From Dipteris shenzhenensis (taxonomy: Eukaryota > Polypodiophyta > Polypodiopsida > Gleicheniales): a DNA stretch of 64,000 nt. The position numbers were made by a program, and so were the translations under genes. Each line of letters starts with the position of its first letter. Position 1 is the first letter of the stretch. The notes under the pieces were generated by a model. That model did no database searches. It saw nothing but the letters and a program-made list of their open reading frames with translations, and had not been told where the DNA came from. Positions 22,925 through 35,042 of the stretch are shown here, one piece after another. The stretch lies in assembly GCA_047967505.1 (NCBI GenBank), contig CM106538.1. One strand, written 5' to 3'.

Positions 22925-23235
22925 ACTCTCGACTAGGTTTGGTAATTTTGGTGACCATTTTTGGTAAATGTAGGAGGAATTTGACCACGGCGCATAAGGC
23001 AAAGTTGGTCAGGACATCATGGGGTGTCCAAAAATGTACAAACCTGCCACAACACAAATTTGGCCATCTGGGCACCCTCTAGATGGCCAAATTCATGCCA
23101 TGGTGGGTTTGTGCATTTTTGGACACCCCATGATGTCCTGGCCAACTTTGCCTTCTGCGCCGTGGTCAAATTCCTCCTTTATTTGCCAAAAATGGACATC
23201 AAAATGGCCGAAGTTATCAAACTCCTTCATCTACC
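22925..23235. mobile_element. Foldback (MITE-like) palindrome 1
   Basis: Arms of about 120-150 bp face each other around 23078. AATTTGACCACGGCGCA at 22978 is mirrored by TGCGCCGTGGTCAAATT at about 23155, and GACATCATGGGGTGTCC at 23012 by GGACACCCCATGATGTC at 23119. The core has TTTGGCCATCTGG opposite ATGGCCAAA. Pairing continues more weakly on both sides. A transcript would form one long hairpin. I see no transposase and no certain target duplication. Confidence 0.8.
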
Positions 23236-23789
23236 TCTTCAAAATCTATATTTCTTCATAGGAAATCATGAAGTGCATCAATCCTTTACAAGGTGATATA
23301 GTAGCCAACCTAAAAATTAAAATAAAAGATACATGGACATAGCCAACCTCCATGACTAAGAAAACATAGAAAATGAAAATTTTAGATTCCTCTTCAAAAT
23401 ATATATTTTCTCATGTAATGCATCAAATTATTTCAAGGTGATTTAGTGATATGAAATCAAATATTTCATTGACATAGCTAACCTAAAAGGTGGCTCCAAA
23501 GGCAAGATAAACAAAGAAAATGAAAATTTACAAGGTGATGTAGTGGAAGATCAAAGTCCTCTGGATTAAATTAAAAATTACATTGACCTAGCCAACCTAC
23601 AAGGTTCCTCCAAAGCGCAAGAAATTATATAGAGAATATATTACCTAAGAATCTTACCAGAGCTGTGCTACAAGGCACATAAGTTGTCATATTGACCAAC
23701 CATCATTTGCTAAGTTACTTTGTAAATATTTTCTTTTCCATGTTTATCTATGTTGAAGTTGATGCATCTATAAAGACACATGGATTTCA
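23236..23789. other. No gene seen; repeated CAAGGTGATNTAGTG phrases
   Basis: A phrase of the type TTTACAAGGTGATGTAGTGG followed by CTAGCCAACCTA recurs at about 23284, 23435, 23528 and 24168. This indicates diverged tandem copies of a non-coding repeat between the two palindromes. Confidence 0.5.
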
Positions 23790-24120
23790 ATTAGGTAGAT
23801 GAAGGAATTTGACAATTTGGGCCATTCCAATGTCCATTTTTGGCAAATGTTGAAGGAATTTGACCTCGGCACTGAAGACAAAGTTGGTCGGGATGTTATG
23901 AGGTGTTCAAAAATGTAAAAACCCACCACGATGCAAATTTGGCCATTTGAAGGGTGTCCAAATGGCCAAATTCACACCATGGTGGGTTTTTGCATTTTTG
24001 GACACCCCATGATGTCTAAACCAACTTTGCCTTCTCTACCATGGTCAAATTCCTCCTACATTTGCCAAAAATTGACATTGAAATGGCCAAAGTTGTCAAA
24101 TTTCTTCATCTACCCCTTCA
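23790..24120. mobile_element. Foldback (MITE-like) palindrome 2
   Basis: A second, diverged copy of palindrome 1, centred near 23957. AGGTAGATGAAGGAATTTGACA at 23794 mirrors TGTCAAATTTCTTCATCTACC near 24091. The core TTTGGCCATTTG opposes CAAATGGCCAAA. Both copies share the same outer words (TTTTTGGCAAATGT, CTTCATCTACC) and the same right flank (CAAAATCTATATTTCTT). They are thus one repeat family. Confidence 0.8.
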
Positions 24121-24206
24121 AAATCTATATTTCTTTGTAGAAAATCATGAAATGCATCAATCCTTTACAAGGTGATGTAGGAAAATCTCAAATTTTGGTT
24201 TTTAAT

Positions 24207-24446
24207 CACTCCATCTAATCAATGTGGTGCCATGGTCAAATCCCTTCTACATATGTATTGGAATGGCCAAACTTGGCAAACAACATTTTATTGACTTGTT
24301 ACATCAAAATGTGATATAACTTTTGTGTGCAAGGTTTTTAAACACTCCATCTAATCAATGTGGTGCCATGGTCAAATCCCTTCTACATATGTATTGGAAT
24401 GGCCAAACTTGGCAAACAACATTTTATTGACTTGTTACACCAAAAA
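24207..24446. repeat. Tandem duplication, 136-bp period
   Basis: CACTCCATCTAATCAATGTG at 24207 recurs at 24343. The two units are almost identical through TATTGACTTGTTACA. Confidence 0.92.
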
Positions 24447-24962
24447 GTAGGGCGGGAGGAGGAGGACACATGTGGGAGGAAAGAGGAGGAGGAAAAAGCA
24501 GCAGGGGGAGGAGGATGCATGTGGGAGGAGGGAGGAGGAGGCATGTGGACAAAGGGAGGAGGAGGGGGGGAGGGAGGAGGGAGGCAATGGGAGGGAGTAG
24601 GAGGAGGAGGAATGGGACATGTCGAAGAGGAGGGAGGAGGGAGACAAGGAGGAGGATGGGGGGAGGAGGGAATTCAAATTCAAAATTCAAAATTCAAAAG
24701 TTTGACTTTGGAGGATGGGGGGAGGTGGGAGAGAGAGGGAATTTAAATTTGAAATTCAAAATTTTGACTTTGGGAAAAGTACCCCCTCCTTGGTGTAAGA
24801 GGTGGCCCCCTCCTAGGTGTAAGAGGTGTAAGAGGTTGGATCAACTAGGCTTAACCCACCTAGGTAGGGGGGGTTAGGACTCCCTTGGACCCCACAAGAG
24901 GACTTGCATTAGGCCTAATCCATTTCTTAATCCATTCCTTATGAGGCCCTTCTGAGACCCCA
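24436..24962 (-). repeat. LTR fragment or solo LTR, minus strand, with GGA-rich tract
   Basis: Read on the minus strand from 24962 it begins TGGGGTCTCAGAAGGGCCTC and follows the order seen at 8331-9007: the CTAACCCCCCCTACCTAGG block, AATTTCAAATTTAAATTCC words and then a pyrimidine tract (plus strand GGAGGA, 24440-24680). The apparent glycine/glutamate-rich ORFs on the plus strand are composition artefacts. No internal region of the same family is seen next to it. Confidence 0.55.
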
Positions 24963-25875
24963 TCCTCAAAATTTTTTTTGGGAATCCTCCTCTAGATATT
25001 GCTTACCCTTTCCCATGTTGAACTCTCTTTAAGTATATCTTTCCACTTAATAATACATCCTTGATATATTGTATATCTTGATCTGATAGTTCTAAAATTA
25101 TTTCTAGTTCATGTGGTAAGGTAACAAATTCAATGATTTTGACTAGGAATTCAATTCCAATGAGATTGTCATCATCTCATAACCTCTTTTTTAGCCTACT
25201 CACATGAAAAACTGGTTGTACTCTATATCCCTCTATTAAGGCTAAGTTGTAAGCAAGTTCTCCAATTTTCTTAAGCATTATGAATGGTCCACCATATCTA
25301 GGAGACAACTAAGATGGGAATTTACATATCTTTAGAGATTTTGAAGATTTGGGCACCCTAGAAAAGACTTTCTCATTTTCTTCAAACTCTTCAAACTCTA
25401 ACCTTCTATAATGTGGGCTTGCATAACTTCTTGCTCTATCTTGAGCCTTTCTAATGCTGCCTCTAGCAAACTTTAACATTGTATTCATATCCCCAAAAAG
25501 TCTTTGGTTGTTTGAACCTTTTATTTTTGGAGTCCCACTACAATCAGGGCTCTAGGTCGAAATCCATACACCCAATGACTTGATTGACCCTATCTTTATG
25601 AATGACCATCTCTATTTAACCATCTCTTTGTGGATGATCTGTGGTCACCCTGTTCATATTCAATGTAGCTTCCAAGCTCATATCCAAAAGTGAATTTTAA
25701 ATTTGCTATCTTCATCACTCACAATACTAGTTGGTAGCCCATACAATGTATTGATATACTCCATAGATAGCCTTGATAATTATGGAGTTTAACCTCTTCA
25801 GTGGTTGGAATAAAATGAGCAATCTTGGTCAAAGGATCCATGATTCCCCACACAACGTCATGCCCCCTCTGTGTC

Positions 25876-25965
25876 CTAGGCAATCCAATAAAAATACATG
25901 GAAATATGCTTTCCCATGTTCTAGGTAATCCAATAATAAAATACATAGAGATATGCTTTCCCATT
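25876..25965. repeat. Tandem duplication, 45-bp period, in gypsy integrase
   Basis: CTAGGCAATCCAATAAAAAT at 25876 is repeated with changes at 25921, each unit ending GATATGCTTTCCCAT or similar. It repeats the FIGLPRT coding segment of the integrase. Confidence 0.85.
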
Positions 25966-26551
25966 TCCTAGATGGGATCTCCAAGGGATGTAGGAGGCTC
26001 CTACCTTAAGGGGATTCAACCTTATTGACCAGGAATTTTAGGCACTTTAATACATAATCTTGGATGTGTTTATTAATTCCACATCAAAAGAATTGCATGC
26101 ATCTTTTGAATTCTTGGGTGTCTAGCACTCAACTATCATGACACTCAAAAAGAATTTGGTGCCTAATATCATTATTGCTGGCATACATACTCTGCCCTTA
26201 TAGAGAAAGTAGCCATCTTCAGCAGTATATTTTTTCCATTTGAGCCCTTTATCACCTGTGGTGTATCACCATTTCCATGTGACTCCATAATGAAAGCTTC
26301 ACAATTTGTTGGATCCCTCCTCATAATTGCTTTCCATATTTCAAGAAAGTGAGGATCAAACTCACATTTTTTGTTTAAGGACTCTAGGAAATCATTTTGG
26401 AATTGAGTTAAGATCAATTAATTAACAATTAGCGTTCGACTTACGGAGTCTACTACCACGTTGAACTTCCCCTTCCAACATGTCAATTGGATATCAAATT
26501 CTTGCATCATTTCAACCCATCTAGCTTTTCTTCCTTTAAAATTTGGTTGAT

Positions 26552-26790
26552 TGCAAATCGACTTAATGCTTTCTTGATAAAAAGTGATCTAGAATTTGGC
26601 ACCATATAAATAATGCCTCTATTTCTTTAAAGCGTGAAGTATGGCATACAATTCCTTCTCGTATGCTGACTGCAAATTGACTAAATGCTTTCTTGATAAA
26701 AAGTGATCTTGAATTTGGCACCATATAAATAATGCCTCTATTTCTTCAAAGCATGAAGTATGGCATACAGTTCCTTCTCGTATGCTGAGT
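26552..26790. repeat. Tandem duplication, 119-bp period, in gypsy RNase H
   Basis: TGCAAATCGACTTAATGCTT at 26552 recurs as TGCAAATTGACTAAATGCTT at 26671. Units stay close to identical through TTCCTTCTCGTATGCTGA. Confidence 0.9.
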
Positions 26791-27950
26791 AATTATGTTT
26801 GGCATGGTCTAGCTTCTTGCTTTCAAAAGCCACTAGTCGACCCTTTTGTTAAAGTACCACCCTAATAGCAAAATGACTAGCAATTCTTTCAACCATAAAC
26901 GGTTCATTGGGATCCCTACGTATAAGACATGAGTTGATGCTATAACCACTTTTAATTTTTCAAAACTCTTCTTTTGAGGTTCATCCAATATGAAGGTACT
27001 TACCTTTCCATTGGCATAGGAATCTTAGCATATTTTTGGATGGATATCCTATAAAATCCATTCAAACGTAAGAATATATGTATCTCTTGTAGTTTTGTAG
27101 GATGTGGCCACTACAATATGGCCCTTACCTTTTCAAAGTCCATATAAATCCCTTTTTGGGATATAATATGTCCTAAGTGTTTTACATCTTTTGCAAAGAG
27201 TTCACATTTGGATTATTTAGCAAAAAGAGTGTTATCTCTTAGCAATTGGAAATTTTACTAAATATGGCTCAAGGCATTGTTCATAAATGTCATAAAAGTT
27301 ATTGGACAATTTGTTAAACCAAATGGCATTACTCTAAACTGATAATGCCCATACCTAGTGCAAAATGATGTCTCTCCTTTAATTTGCATTTAGTGATATC
27401 TTGAACTTACTTCAATTTTAGTGAAATACATTTCCCATTGCAATTAAAGATAGCTCATTAATTCAGGCATATGAACTTATTTTTTATTGTGACTTTATTT
27501 AAATCTTGATAATTTATGCATAAAAGCATAGTACCATCGTTTTTCTTTACCAATAAAACTAGTAAGAAACAAGGTCAACTACTTGGTTGAATTTGGCCCT
27601 TCATAAGATATTTAGTTAATTTTCTTTCAACCTCAAGTTCTTCCATTTGACTAAGTCTATATGGGGGTTTAAAAACAAGGGTATATCTAGGAATTGTCTA
27701 TCTTATGATCTACTTCTCTCTTGAGGGATAAACCATCATGCAAATCGGATAAAAAACATCTTTAAATTCAACCATTAAATCATGAAAGAAGATTTATACT
27801 TTTTAACATTATCAAGAACAATTGTACGTCTTTCATGTGAGGAAGAGATAAAATAACCAAAGAAAGTAAGTTCACAAAGATATACCTCGCATTCTTATTG
27901 GTGTAGAAGTCGTTCCAATTCCATCAAACTAATAAGTGGAGAATTGGGCA

Positions 27951-30900
27951 CATCGAACTCTCCCCTCTGGAACCTCTCTATTGCATCGCTCCCCCCTCGG
28001 CTGACGTGCCTCAATCTCTCCCTCCTCAATTGATGTGCACTATTCTACTCAGCCAACCTCGATTGCTATGCCCTACATTACCTCTAGACTCCCTGTGTGC
28101 CTCCTGTGTGCCCACATGTTTCTGTTCTCTCCCACAACTCACTGAGCCTATGTGATGCCTCGACTCTGATTGCTATTTCTGCCTCGGTTGGGCTGATTAA
28201 TGCTCCTCGAGTTTACTCGTTGATTGCCCTATTAACATCCACAAAGTACTATCATTAAATGTAGGGTAATCAATGAGTTAAGGTGACCAAGCCGAATGAT
28301 CTACTTCAACAAGACAAGCTCAAGGGAGTTTGATACCCAAAAACACCAAGGTCAATGATTACAAGCAATGTGCACATGGAAGGAGTATTGCTCAAACTCA
28401 GGGAGTTTGATCCCCAAATACCCTAAGCCCACCCAAAAGTCCAAAGATTCCAAGCAATGTGCATAGGTTGTATGTTCCACCTGCCCCCACCCAGAATAAA
28501 GAGGTATTGGAACACGGAGATGCACACTTCTGAGCAACAAAGAGTGCATGCACCTTGCACTGTTCAGCTCCACATCCATAGGAAATAGCGACATCAATGA
28601 AAATAACCATGAAAGAAGTACAGTTTAAACTCAGGGAGTTTGTTCCTCGGATGTGCACACTTTTCGAGCAAAAACCTACGAGCAAAAAAGTCCGAGCTTT
28701 AATTTTTGACACCAACGATGCTTGTATATTTCTCAAAGGAATATACAATTCTTTCTTAATTTCTCATTTATGGAACCATATACTTACTTATTTTTCATTA
28801 TAACCCTCATTTTAGAGAACATCATCTATATATGAACAAATAGTGAACACTTTAGAAACTCCTATAAATACCTCCCTACCATACTCTCTTTTGAGGATTA
28901 TGGTAATTAAATCAATTTAAAAGAGTTTCCCTAATCTTTAGCAATCCCATATTTGAAGCTCTCATATAACAATGTATACCATATTCCTTGGATGAGTAGG
29001 AAAAAGATTTTGGAAACCTCATACTTCAGGCCATTATAATCGATCTTAAATTAATCTTTGATACATTATCAAATATGGGAAGGCAAGGAATGAATTTTCA
29101 AAATATTCCCAATTCTCCAAACCTAAGTACTTTTAAGGAAATGTGGTCTCTATTGAACTCCTTCCTACCATAATATGAATTAGGGAGAAGTTCTAACTCT
29201 CATATACATCTTGAAATTTTTACTTTTTATATTTTATAACTATCAAAAGTATAATTTTAAGCCTACCATTGCATAGATCATGAAATTTTGAACATTTTTC
29301 CTTTTTACAACTCCTCAATCTAAGATAAGGAGCAAAAGTTATGACCCCTTCTGCATAGGCTCTCCAAGGGTATTTTGCCAGCAGAATAGGGTTGGGGGGC
29401 AAGCTCTTCAAACCATATTCCTTTGGAAAAATACACTTAGAGGGTCTATTAAAAAAGTATTATATTATTTTCTTAGGTCATCCTGAGGAACTATAAAGAG
29501 GATATTTGCTCAAAATTTCATGATCCAACCAATGGTGAAAGGAAAAGAAAGGATTTTTGAAAGTGATAAAATAAGTCACCACTTGGACATTATATATGTA
29601 TATTATATAAAGGTATATTTATATCTATATCTATTTATTAGTATTTCATATCTACTTACATATTCCTTGAAATAATTTGGATTTTTTTGCTCCCCAAAAA
29701 TGACTTGAGCCTATATATTTTGACCCCTCCTACCTTTTGTCCGCTCGTCGCTCGGGGGTTTTTGCTCAGAAAATGGAAACCCCCGTTCCCCAAATATCAT
29801 CCCAAGATAGCGTTATCATTAAGTGTCTCGACAAAGTTGAGTCTTGCCACTCTAGGTTTGAGTCTCATTCATCATACATGACCACAAATAGGTGAAGGTG
29901 TGAGGGCGCTCAGGGAGTTTAAACCCCAAATCACCTGAGCCTAGGAGTGGCAAGGCTAACACAAGCACTATTTGGGAACCGATTAGGATCAACTCCTAAT
30001 ACCAGGTTTGTCCCAAGTGCCTTAATTTGTTAACATAAGCACTATTTCTGCTAGCAGGGAGAGTCAGTAAAAATAACAATATGCCTTGGCACCATACGAG
30101 CCCAAGAGCCCATGGTTGTAAAGTGAGGAAGAGTGCTAAAATGGAAAAGGGTTGGCCCTCCCTTCAAAAGGTGACTTGTATAAAAGGCCAAAAGTTTGAC
30201 TTTGGTCTTCATTGTGGTTTGCACAAGTTTGAATACAAGATCCCTCTTCTCTTCCAAAAGAGTGTTTTGGGTGTTCTCTTGTTTCCATTGTAGTGCCTTT
30301 GTGGTTGTCACTCTATCCCCCTTCACTCCCTTCTCCTTCTTCCCTTCCTCCTCCTCCCTTCTCCCTCCCTCTTCCTCTCCCCTCCCCTTCTCCCCTTCCC
30401 TCTTTCTTGCATGAAACCACATTGCAACAATCCGAAGGCTGCTTGAGTGACACTTGTGGATGGCTCATGCTATATAGGCATTGCTCCCACAAGGAGTAGC
30501 CAGGAGTGGAAGCTCCGTCAACATATCTTCAACTATCCCATGACATGTGAGTCACCGTTGAGACCCATTACACTCCCTAATGATGGATTCTGAGGTTCCT
30601 TACCTTTTATAAATTTTTAACCTTCCCCCACACTTCCAATTCTTTCTTGTTTTACCACACCTTCCCCCCCTATGTCTTTCTAATTCTCCCTTCCCTTTTC
30701 AATTATTCCTCCTTGTTCCCTCCTCCTTTATATTTAAGTAATTATCATCAAAACTCCCTTTTCCTTTACACTGTTGATTCATTAATTTATTATCGTTAAT
30801 ATTTTCCTTTTGAATTTTCAAACTCCCCCCCCCCCCCCCTTTCCTTATTATGCTTCCCTTCATGTCTATTAAATCCCCCATTAGTATTTTTTAAGTTAAT

Positions 30901-31879
30901 TTCTCACACTCATTCCTTTACATTAAATCCTCTCTTCTTATTGGCCTTTTAATACACCTCTAACTCATTAATTTTTTACACACACTCCTTCCCTTTAAGA
31001 ATTTCCCTCCACATTAAAACTACTTACTTAAAATTACATTAACTCTTCCCCTCCCTCCTTCTTTTCTAACTTAGGCTTATTAATTATACCTTTGGCTTAA
31101 TTTTTAAGTACTTAAGCGTACTTACTTTTCTAACTTTAGCTTATTAATTATACCTTTGGCTTACTTTTATAGTACTTAAGCGTGATAATTTCTCCTCTTT
31201 GTAAATTCCACTACATCTACACTTTCAAATTTCCTTTATTTTGCTGCATATTTAACTCTCTTTATTCCTCTCTCTCACCCTTAAAAGCATGTCTTTCCAC
31301 TTAAATATATACATTTAGCTTTATAGGTTGTACTTAGTTGTTATTTTTATTATGACTTCAATAACAAGGGAGGGGTGTTTATGACACCTGTCTTACCAAT
31401 TAATTCAAAATATGGTTCTTATAATTTTTTCTTGTTGGATGGTGGTAGGTATGAAGACTCCCCTCTTCAATAAAAGTAAAAGCTTACCACGACTTATCAA
31501 AATCTTCTCTCTACATTTTGCATTTTTTGCAAAATGTCTACTTGTTTATGTTATTGTTTTTATCCAAACAAATTTTCATTTATATAACTTAAACTTCCCA
31601 TTTAATACATTTCAACACCTCTTTTTATTCACTTTTTGTACTGACTCACATTTCCCCTGCAACTTTGAATGGTTGCACATAGTTCTATTTAGTCATTATG
31701 GCCTTCTTTTTAGACTTCTTGACTTACTTTTCTCACATATATGGTATGTTTTCACTTTCATAAATTTTCCTCTACAAACAAGATCACTCAAAAACCCGTT
31801 GCCAACTCCCTCTCCTGCCTCATAGGTGGTATTATCTTACTTCTATGCTTTTGAATTCTTTGAATTCCTGCAAGCTCAT
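27951..31879. other. No gene seen; AT-rich DNA with small repeats and a pyrimidine tract
   Basis: I find no supportable gene. Visible items are: the phrase CTCAGGGAGTTT near 28400, 28632 and 29910; a CT-rich tract at 30310-30412 preceded by TATAAAAGG at about 30178; a run of C at 30826-30838; a 64-bp tandem duplication with units at 31062 and 31126 (TTTTCTAACTT...TAAGCGT); and GGGAGGGGTGTTTATGACACC at 31369, which looks like a polypurine tract plus LTR start but has no partner I can identify. Confidence 0.45.
31062..31190. repeat. Tandem duplication, 64-bp period
   Basis: Two units share TTTTCTAACTT, TTATTAATTATACCTTTGGC and GTACTTAAGCGT in the same order. Confidence 0.9.
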
Positions 31880-33201
31880 GATCTTTAAGCAACTACAAAA
31901 AATACCCCTCTCCCCACAAAAACCCTTTCATTCAATGATTGGGTCAAACTCCTAAAGTTCTCTTGGAGTGAAACTGATGGTGCCCTCTCAAGACTTCAAA
32001 AAGTTACAACTAACCTTGTAGCCATTGATCATAATGACTCAAACTCTTTGAGTAGTTATCATGCCAATATCCTTGGCCTCGCCAAAGATATTCTTATCAA
32101 CAATGGTGCTTCTCCTTTTCCCATTCCTGCAGGTCTTGCCCCTATAAATAGTGAATTCCACAGTTTCACAAACTTAGACCTCCTTTCCTGCAAGGATAAA
32201 ATATCATTTGAATCTCTCTCGCAGTCTCATTATCTACCCCCCCAACCCTTGCAAGGCAAAGAACTCAAGAATTTCACCTCCTTCATACCTATAGTCCCCT
32301 CCAAGCATATCGAAATGAAGTTTGCTTTCTCACATCACAAAATCTAGTGCCTCGACAATCTTAGCTTCCTTGCCCCTTTCTCCATCCAGTCATCACGGGC
32401 CTTCATTTGCAATCTCTCTGCAAAAGAGGTTGACCATTGTAAGGAAGATGCTTATCAAGGCCATCAACACCTCAATTCAAATTACTTCTTTAACCTTCTT
32501 TTCCTCTTAAAAACCATCGACCACTCCAAATGTGGCCTCATAAAGAGGTCTTTTTTTGTTCCAAAGGTTCAAGTCGTAATGACTCTGGTTTCTCTAGCAA
32601 AGATGACAATTATAATGTAAAAAATTACTAGAATGCATTTCGACCTTATGTCAAGTGTCCCTACCTTATAAAAAGGACTAGTACTTTATGCAAATCATCC
32701 ATCCTTTGGCTTGACCATTACATTTGGTTTATTCTTAACCATCTAGATACTTTTTTTCCTATTGGTTCTTTACAAGCCGAATTTTTTGCCTTTCTAAACT
32801 GGGTATCAAAACTACCAAAAGAAGTCATCTTCTCTTTGATTACCTTCTATCACTTCAGAGCTATTGTTATTGAAACTGCAAAATCCCTTTCTCCCTTTGT
32901 TGATTTCTCTCTCCCCTCTTCCTTCCAAAATCTTCCTGGTCCCTCAATTGCCCTTAGTATCCTCTCCCTTCTCTCTACTTCTAGATCTCTTTCACCACCT
33001 AAAAGAAGACATAGCTCCCCCCCCAAAGCATCACTACAAAATCCAAAAGACAAACCCCTTGAGTCTATTGCTGCTGTCAATCTCTCCCTTGTTTCCAATA
33101 TCAAGGATTCCCAACCTGACTCCTCGTTTGCATTAGTGCTTAAAGAAAAGGCTCCCAAAGATGACAACCAACAATATTCTATTGATTGGGATAGACATTG
33201 A
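31880..33201 (+). pseudogene. Unidentified decayed coding region
   Basis: Plus-strand frames join into a protein-like reading of about 430 residues. It starts near SFNDWVKLLKFSWSETDGAL (31935-31995), passes SYHANILGLAKDIL and NNGASPFPIPAGLAPINSEF (32051-32160), shifts frame at about 32345 and 32540, and continues with LDHYIWFILNHLDTFFPIG (near 32710) to FALVLKEKAPKDDNQQYSID (33124-33183). I recognise no domain. The even hydrophobic-polar pattern and the long low-stop stretches argue for real coding ancestry, most likely an accessory ORF of a retroelement. Splicing cannot be excluded. Confidence 0.45.
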
Positions 33202-33819
33202 TTCTCTCCAAATGGTTAGTGTTTTGTAGATCTCTACTCCAGGTACACCAGAGGTGCATTTCACTAAACCACTTAATAATGGCTTGCTCTCATTTAAGTT
33301 TCTACTAAAAGTAATAGTTCAAAATAATTCCATGTTCTTTTCATGAATAAAATTTTAACTAAAATAACTCCTAAGTCTCTTTTCAGAGAAACACTGCTCT
33401 TACTCTTTAACTCTTTGTCAGACACTATTAAAACTTTCGATAGTTTTTCTTTTAGTTGGAGCTACACTCTGGCTTTAAGAACACTACTTTACAAACCTAA
33501 AAACATTTTCTAATCTAAAACTTTTACTTCTTCTTGCTTATGCACATTACTCTAGTTGGCAATAGGCCAAGGCTTTGTAATGTAGATCTAAGAAATGTAA
33601 TGTTGTACATATGCGTTTGTGTAACATCTCATAATCTCCCCCCAAGTATGATTTATCCTAAGTCATTTATGGAACAAGTGTAGTTCCTACAAAAATGTGT
33701 TTCAAAAATAAGGATCCTCAACATGTTTCATAGTATATACATCTTACTTGAAGGTATCATAAACTTGTTATTTATCACAGATGTTATTATGCATGTACAA
33801 TTTATTAACACCACATAGA

Positions 33820-33906
<87 letters not shown>

Positions 33907-34472
33907 CACACATGCATACACATGCACGAATGTGTATGTGTGTGCATGCGTGGACATATGTGTGTGTGTGCATGAACAAGTGCCCAAGCATCTACCCACA
34001 CAAACATGGGCCCACACTCTACAGGGGTCACCAGGACCCCCCATGGGGGAGGGTCCATGGTGCCCATCAAGAGATTCTAAGGTGCAAAGATGTCAAATTT
34101 AGGAGCCCTAATGTGCACTAGTACACATCAAAATTAGGCTCTAATTAGCCCCTCATTTTGTCCCTCTTTGCCCTTTTTGGAGTAAAATTAAGCAATGGAA
34201 TAAAAATTAGGGGATTTAAGGTGTGATAAGGGTCAAATTTAGGGGCTCTCCCAAGAACTTTTTGGTGTGCACTAGCATACATTAAAATCGGGCTCCCAAG
34301 AGACCTAAATTTTATCATTCTTTTCTGTTCTTAAAAAGTCAAAGAAGGGAACACGATAAGAATACACCTGCATTATCTTTTAAAGTGTTTCAGAAAAGAG
34401 TTAAGCATACAAGGAAGGAAACTTGAAAGATTATGAATAGTGACATAGTTCAATGGGTGAAAATAGAAAACA
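33202..34472. other. No gene seen; contains a CA microsatellite
   Basis: Apart from the (CA)n tract listed separately the stretch is AT-rich. Two related phrases, GTGCACTAGTACACATCAAAAT near 34110 and GTGCACTAGCATACATTAAAAT near 34265, indicate a diverged repeat pair about 155 bp apart. Confidence 0.5.
33830..33904. repeat. (CA)n microsatellite, about 37 units
   Basis: An uninterrupted CACACA run follows a short CTCTCT run. Threonine/histidine or cysteine/valine open frames over it are artefacts. Confidence 0.98.
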
Positions 34473-35042
34473 TTGATAAGAAACCCTTACTTTCTAGATC
34501 TGCTGGAGATAGGTCATGCTACTCATGATTCTTTGTTTATCTCCGGAAAGTCAAAGGTAATGGATAAGAAGGAGTTGACGGCAAGGATGTGGAGGCCTAT
34601 AAAGTACTTACCTGACAAGTATGCATCCATGGCAGCACAAAAAATTTTAAAGAAAGAATGGTTTTTTGGAAAAAAAGACAAAGACCACTGCATGGAAGAA
34701 TGCATCAATGTACAGGTGAGGCATGATGCAGTGCATAGTGCCATTAAGTATTTGCTGTCAGAGAAACAAATTCCACTTACTCATTGTAACATTGACTATA
34801 ATGTGGTGAAGCATATAGCTTCTTTGTCAACACCCAAGGTAAAGCTATGGGCAAACAGGTGGATTAAAAAGGATGAAGATGGGTCAGAAATAGTAACCTC
34901 TTATATGAGAAAAGAAATCCCACAACAGGTGGTTGCATATGTGGAAAGATTAATCAGCGAGATAAGGATGCCGACAGATATGCACCAAAGCTTTCAATTC
35001 AATGTAGAGGTTACGGCAGAGGCTTACATGCAATTGGCTTGA
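34473..35042 (+). CDS. Hypothetical protein, 189 aa, open frame
   Basis: An uninterrupted frame encodes a charged, helix-rich protein: KKELTARMWRPIKYLPDKY, then EWFFGKKDKDHCMEECINVQ, HDAVHSAIKYLLSEKQIPL, VKLWANRWIKKDEDGSEIV, and an end at EVTAEAYMQLA. There is no signal peptide or membrane segment. Tryptophan, lysine and histidine content and low repetitiveness make it look truly coding. I do not recognise the family. It stands alone among decayed repeats, and the region after the stop has no coding signal, so it could be one exon of a larger gene or a preserved piece of a mobile-element protein. The ATG is the first in frame and not certain. Confidence 0.5.
   Translation: MIRNPYFLDLLEIGHATHDSLFISGKSKVMDKKELTARMWRPIKYLPDKYASMAAQKILKKEWFFGKKDKDHCMEECINVQVRHDAVHSAIKYLLSEKQIPLTHCNIDYNVVKHIASLSTPKVKLWANRWIKKDEDGSEIVTSYMRKEIPQQVVAYVERLISEIRMPTDMHQSFQFNVEVTAEAYMQLA

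Larger units (their letters stand above)
24963..27950 (-). pseudogene. Ty3/gypsy pol relic (RT, RNase H, integrase), minus strand
   Basis: Minus-strand translation in shifting frames gives RT to RNase H pieces in 27.9-26.5 kb: VLYVGIPMNRLW..., then duplicated FKEIEALFIWCQI-like pieces of the gypsy RNase H region. A linker follows (26417-26172, KNDFLESLNKKCEFDPHFLE) and then integrase, with MYFIIGLPRTW and DPLTKIAHFIPTTEEVKLHN (25964-25750). The order and wording are typical of plant chromoviral/gypsy pol. It has many stops and frame changes, so it is long dead. A cysteine/histidine zinc region is expected near 26.1 kb but is too decayed to confirm. Confidence 0.75.

Noticed and set aside
24360-24877. 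Glycine/glutamate-rich and proline-rich open frames
   Set aside because: Same cause: a GGA-rich tract in an LTR-like sequence.
31360-31400. Gypsy polypurine tract and LTR start (GGGAGGGG then TGTTTATGACACC)
   Set aside because: No matching second LTR, no LTR end and no plus-strand gypsy internal region could be found.
33768-34070. Cysteine/valine and histidine/threonine repeat proteins
   Set aside because: Translation of the (CA)n microsatellite.
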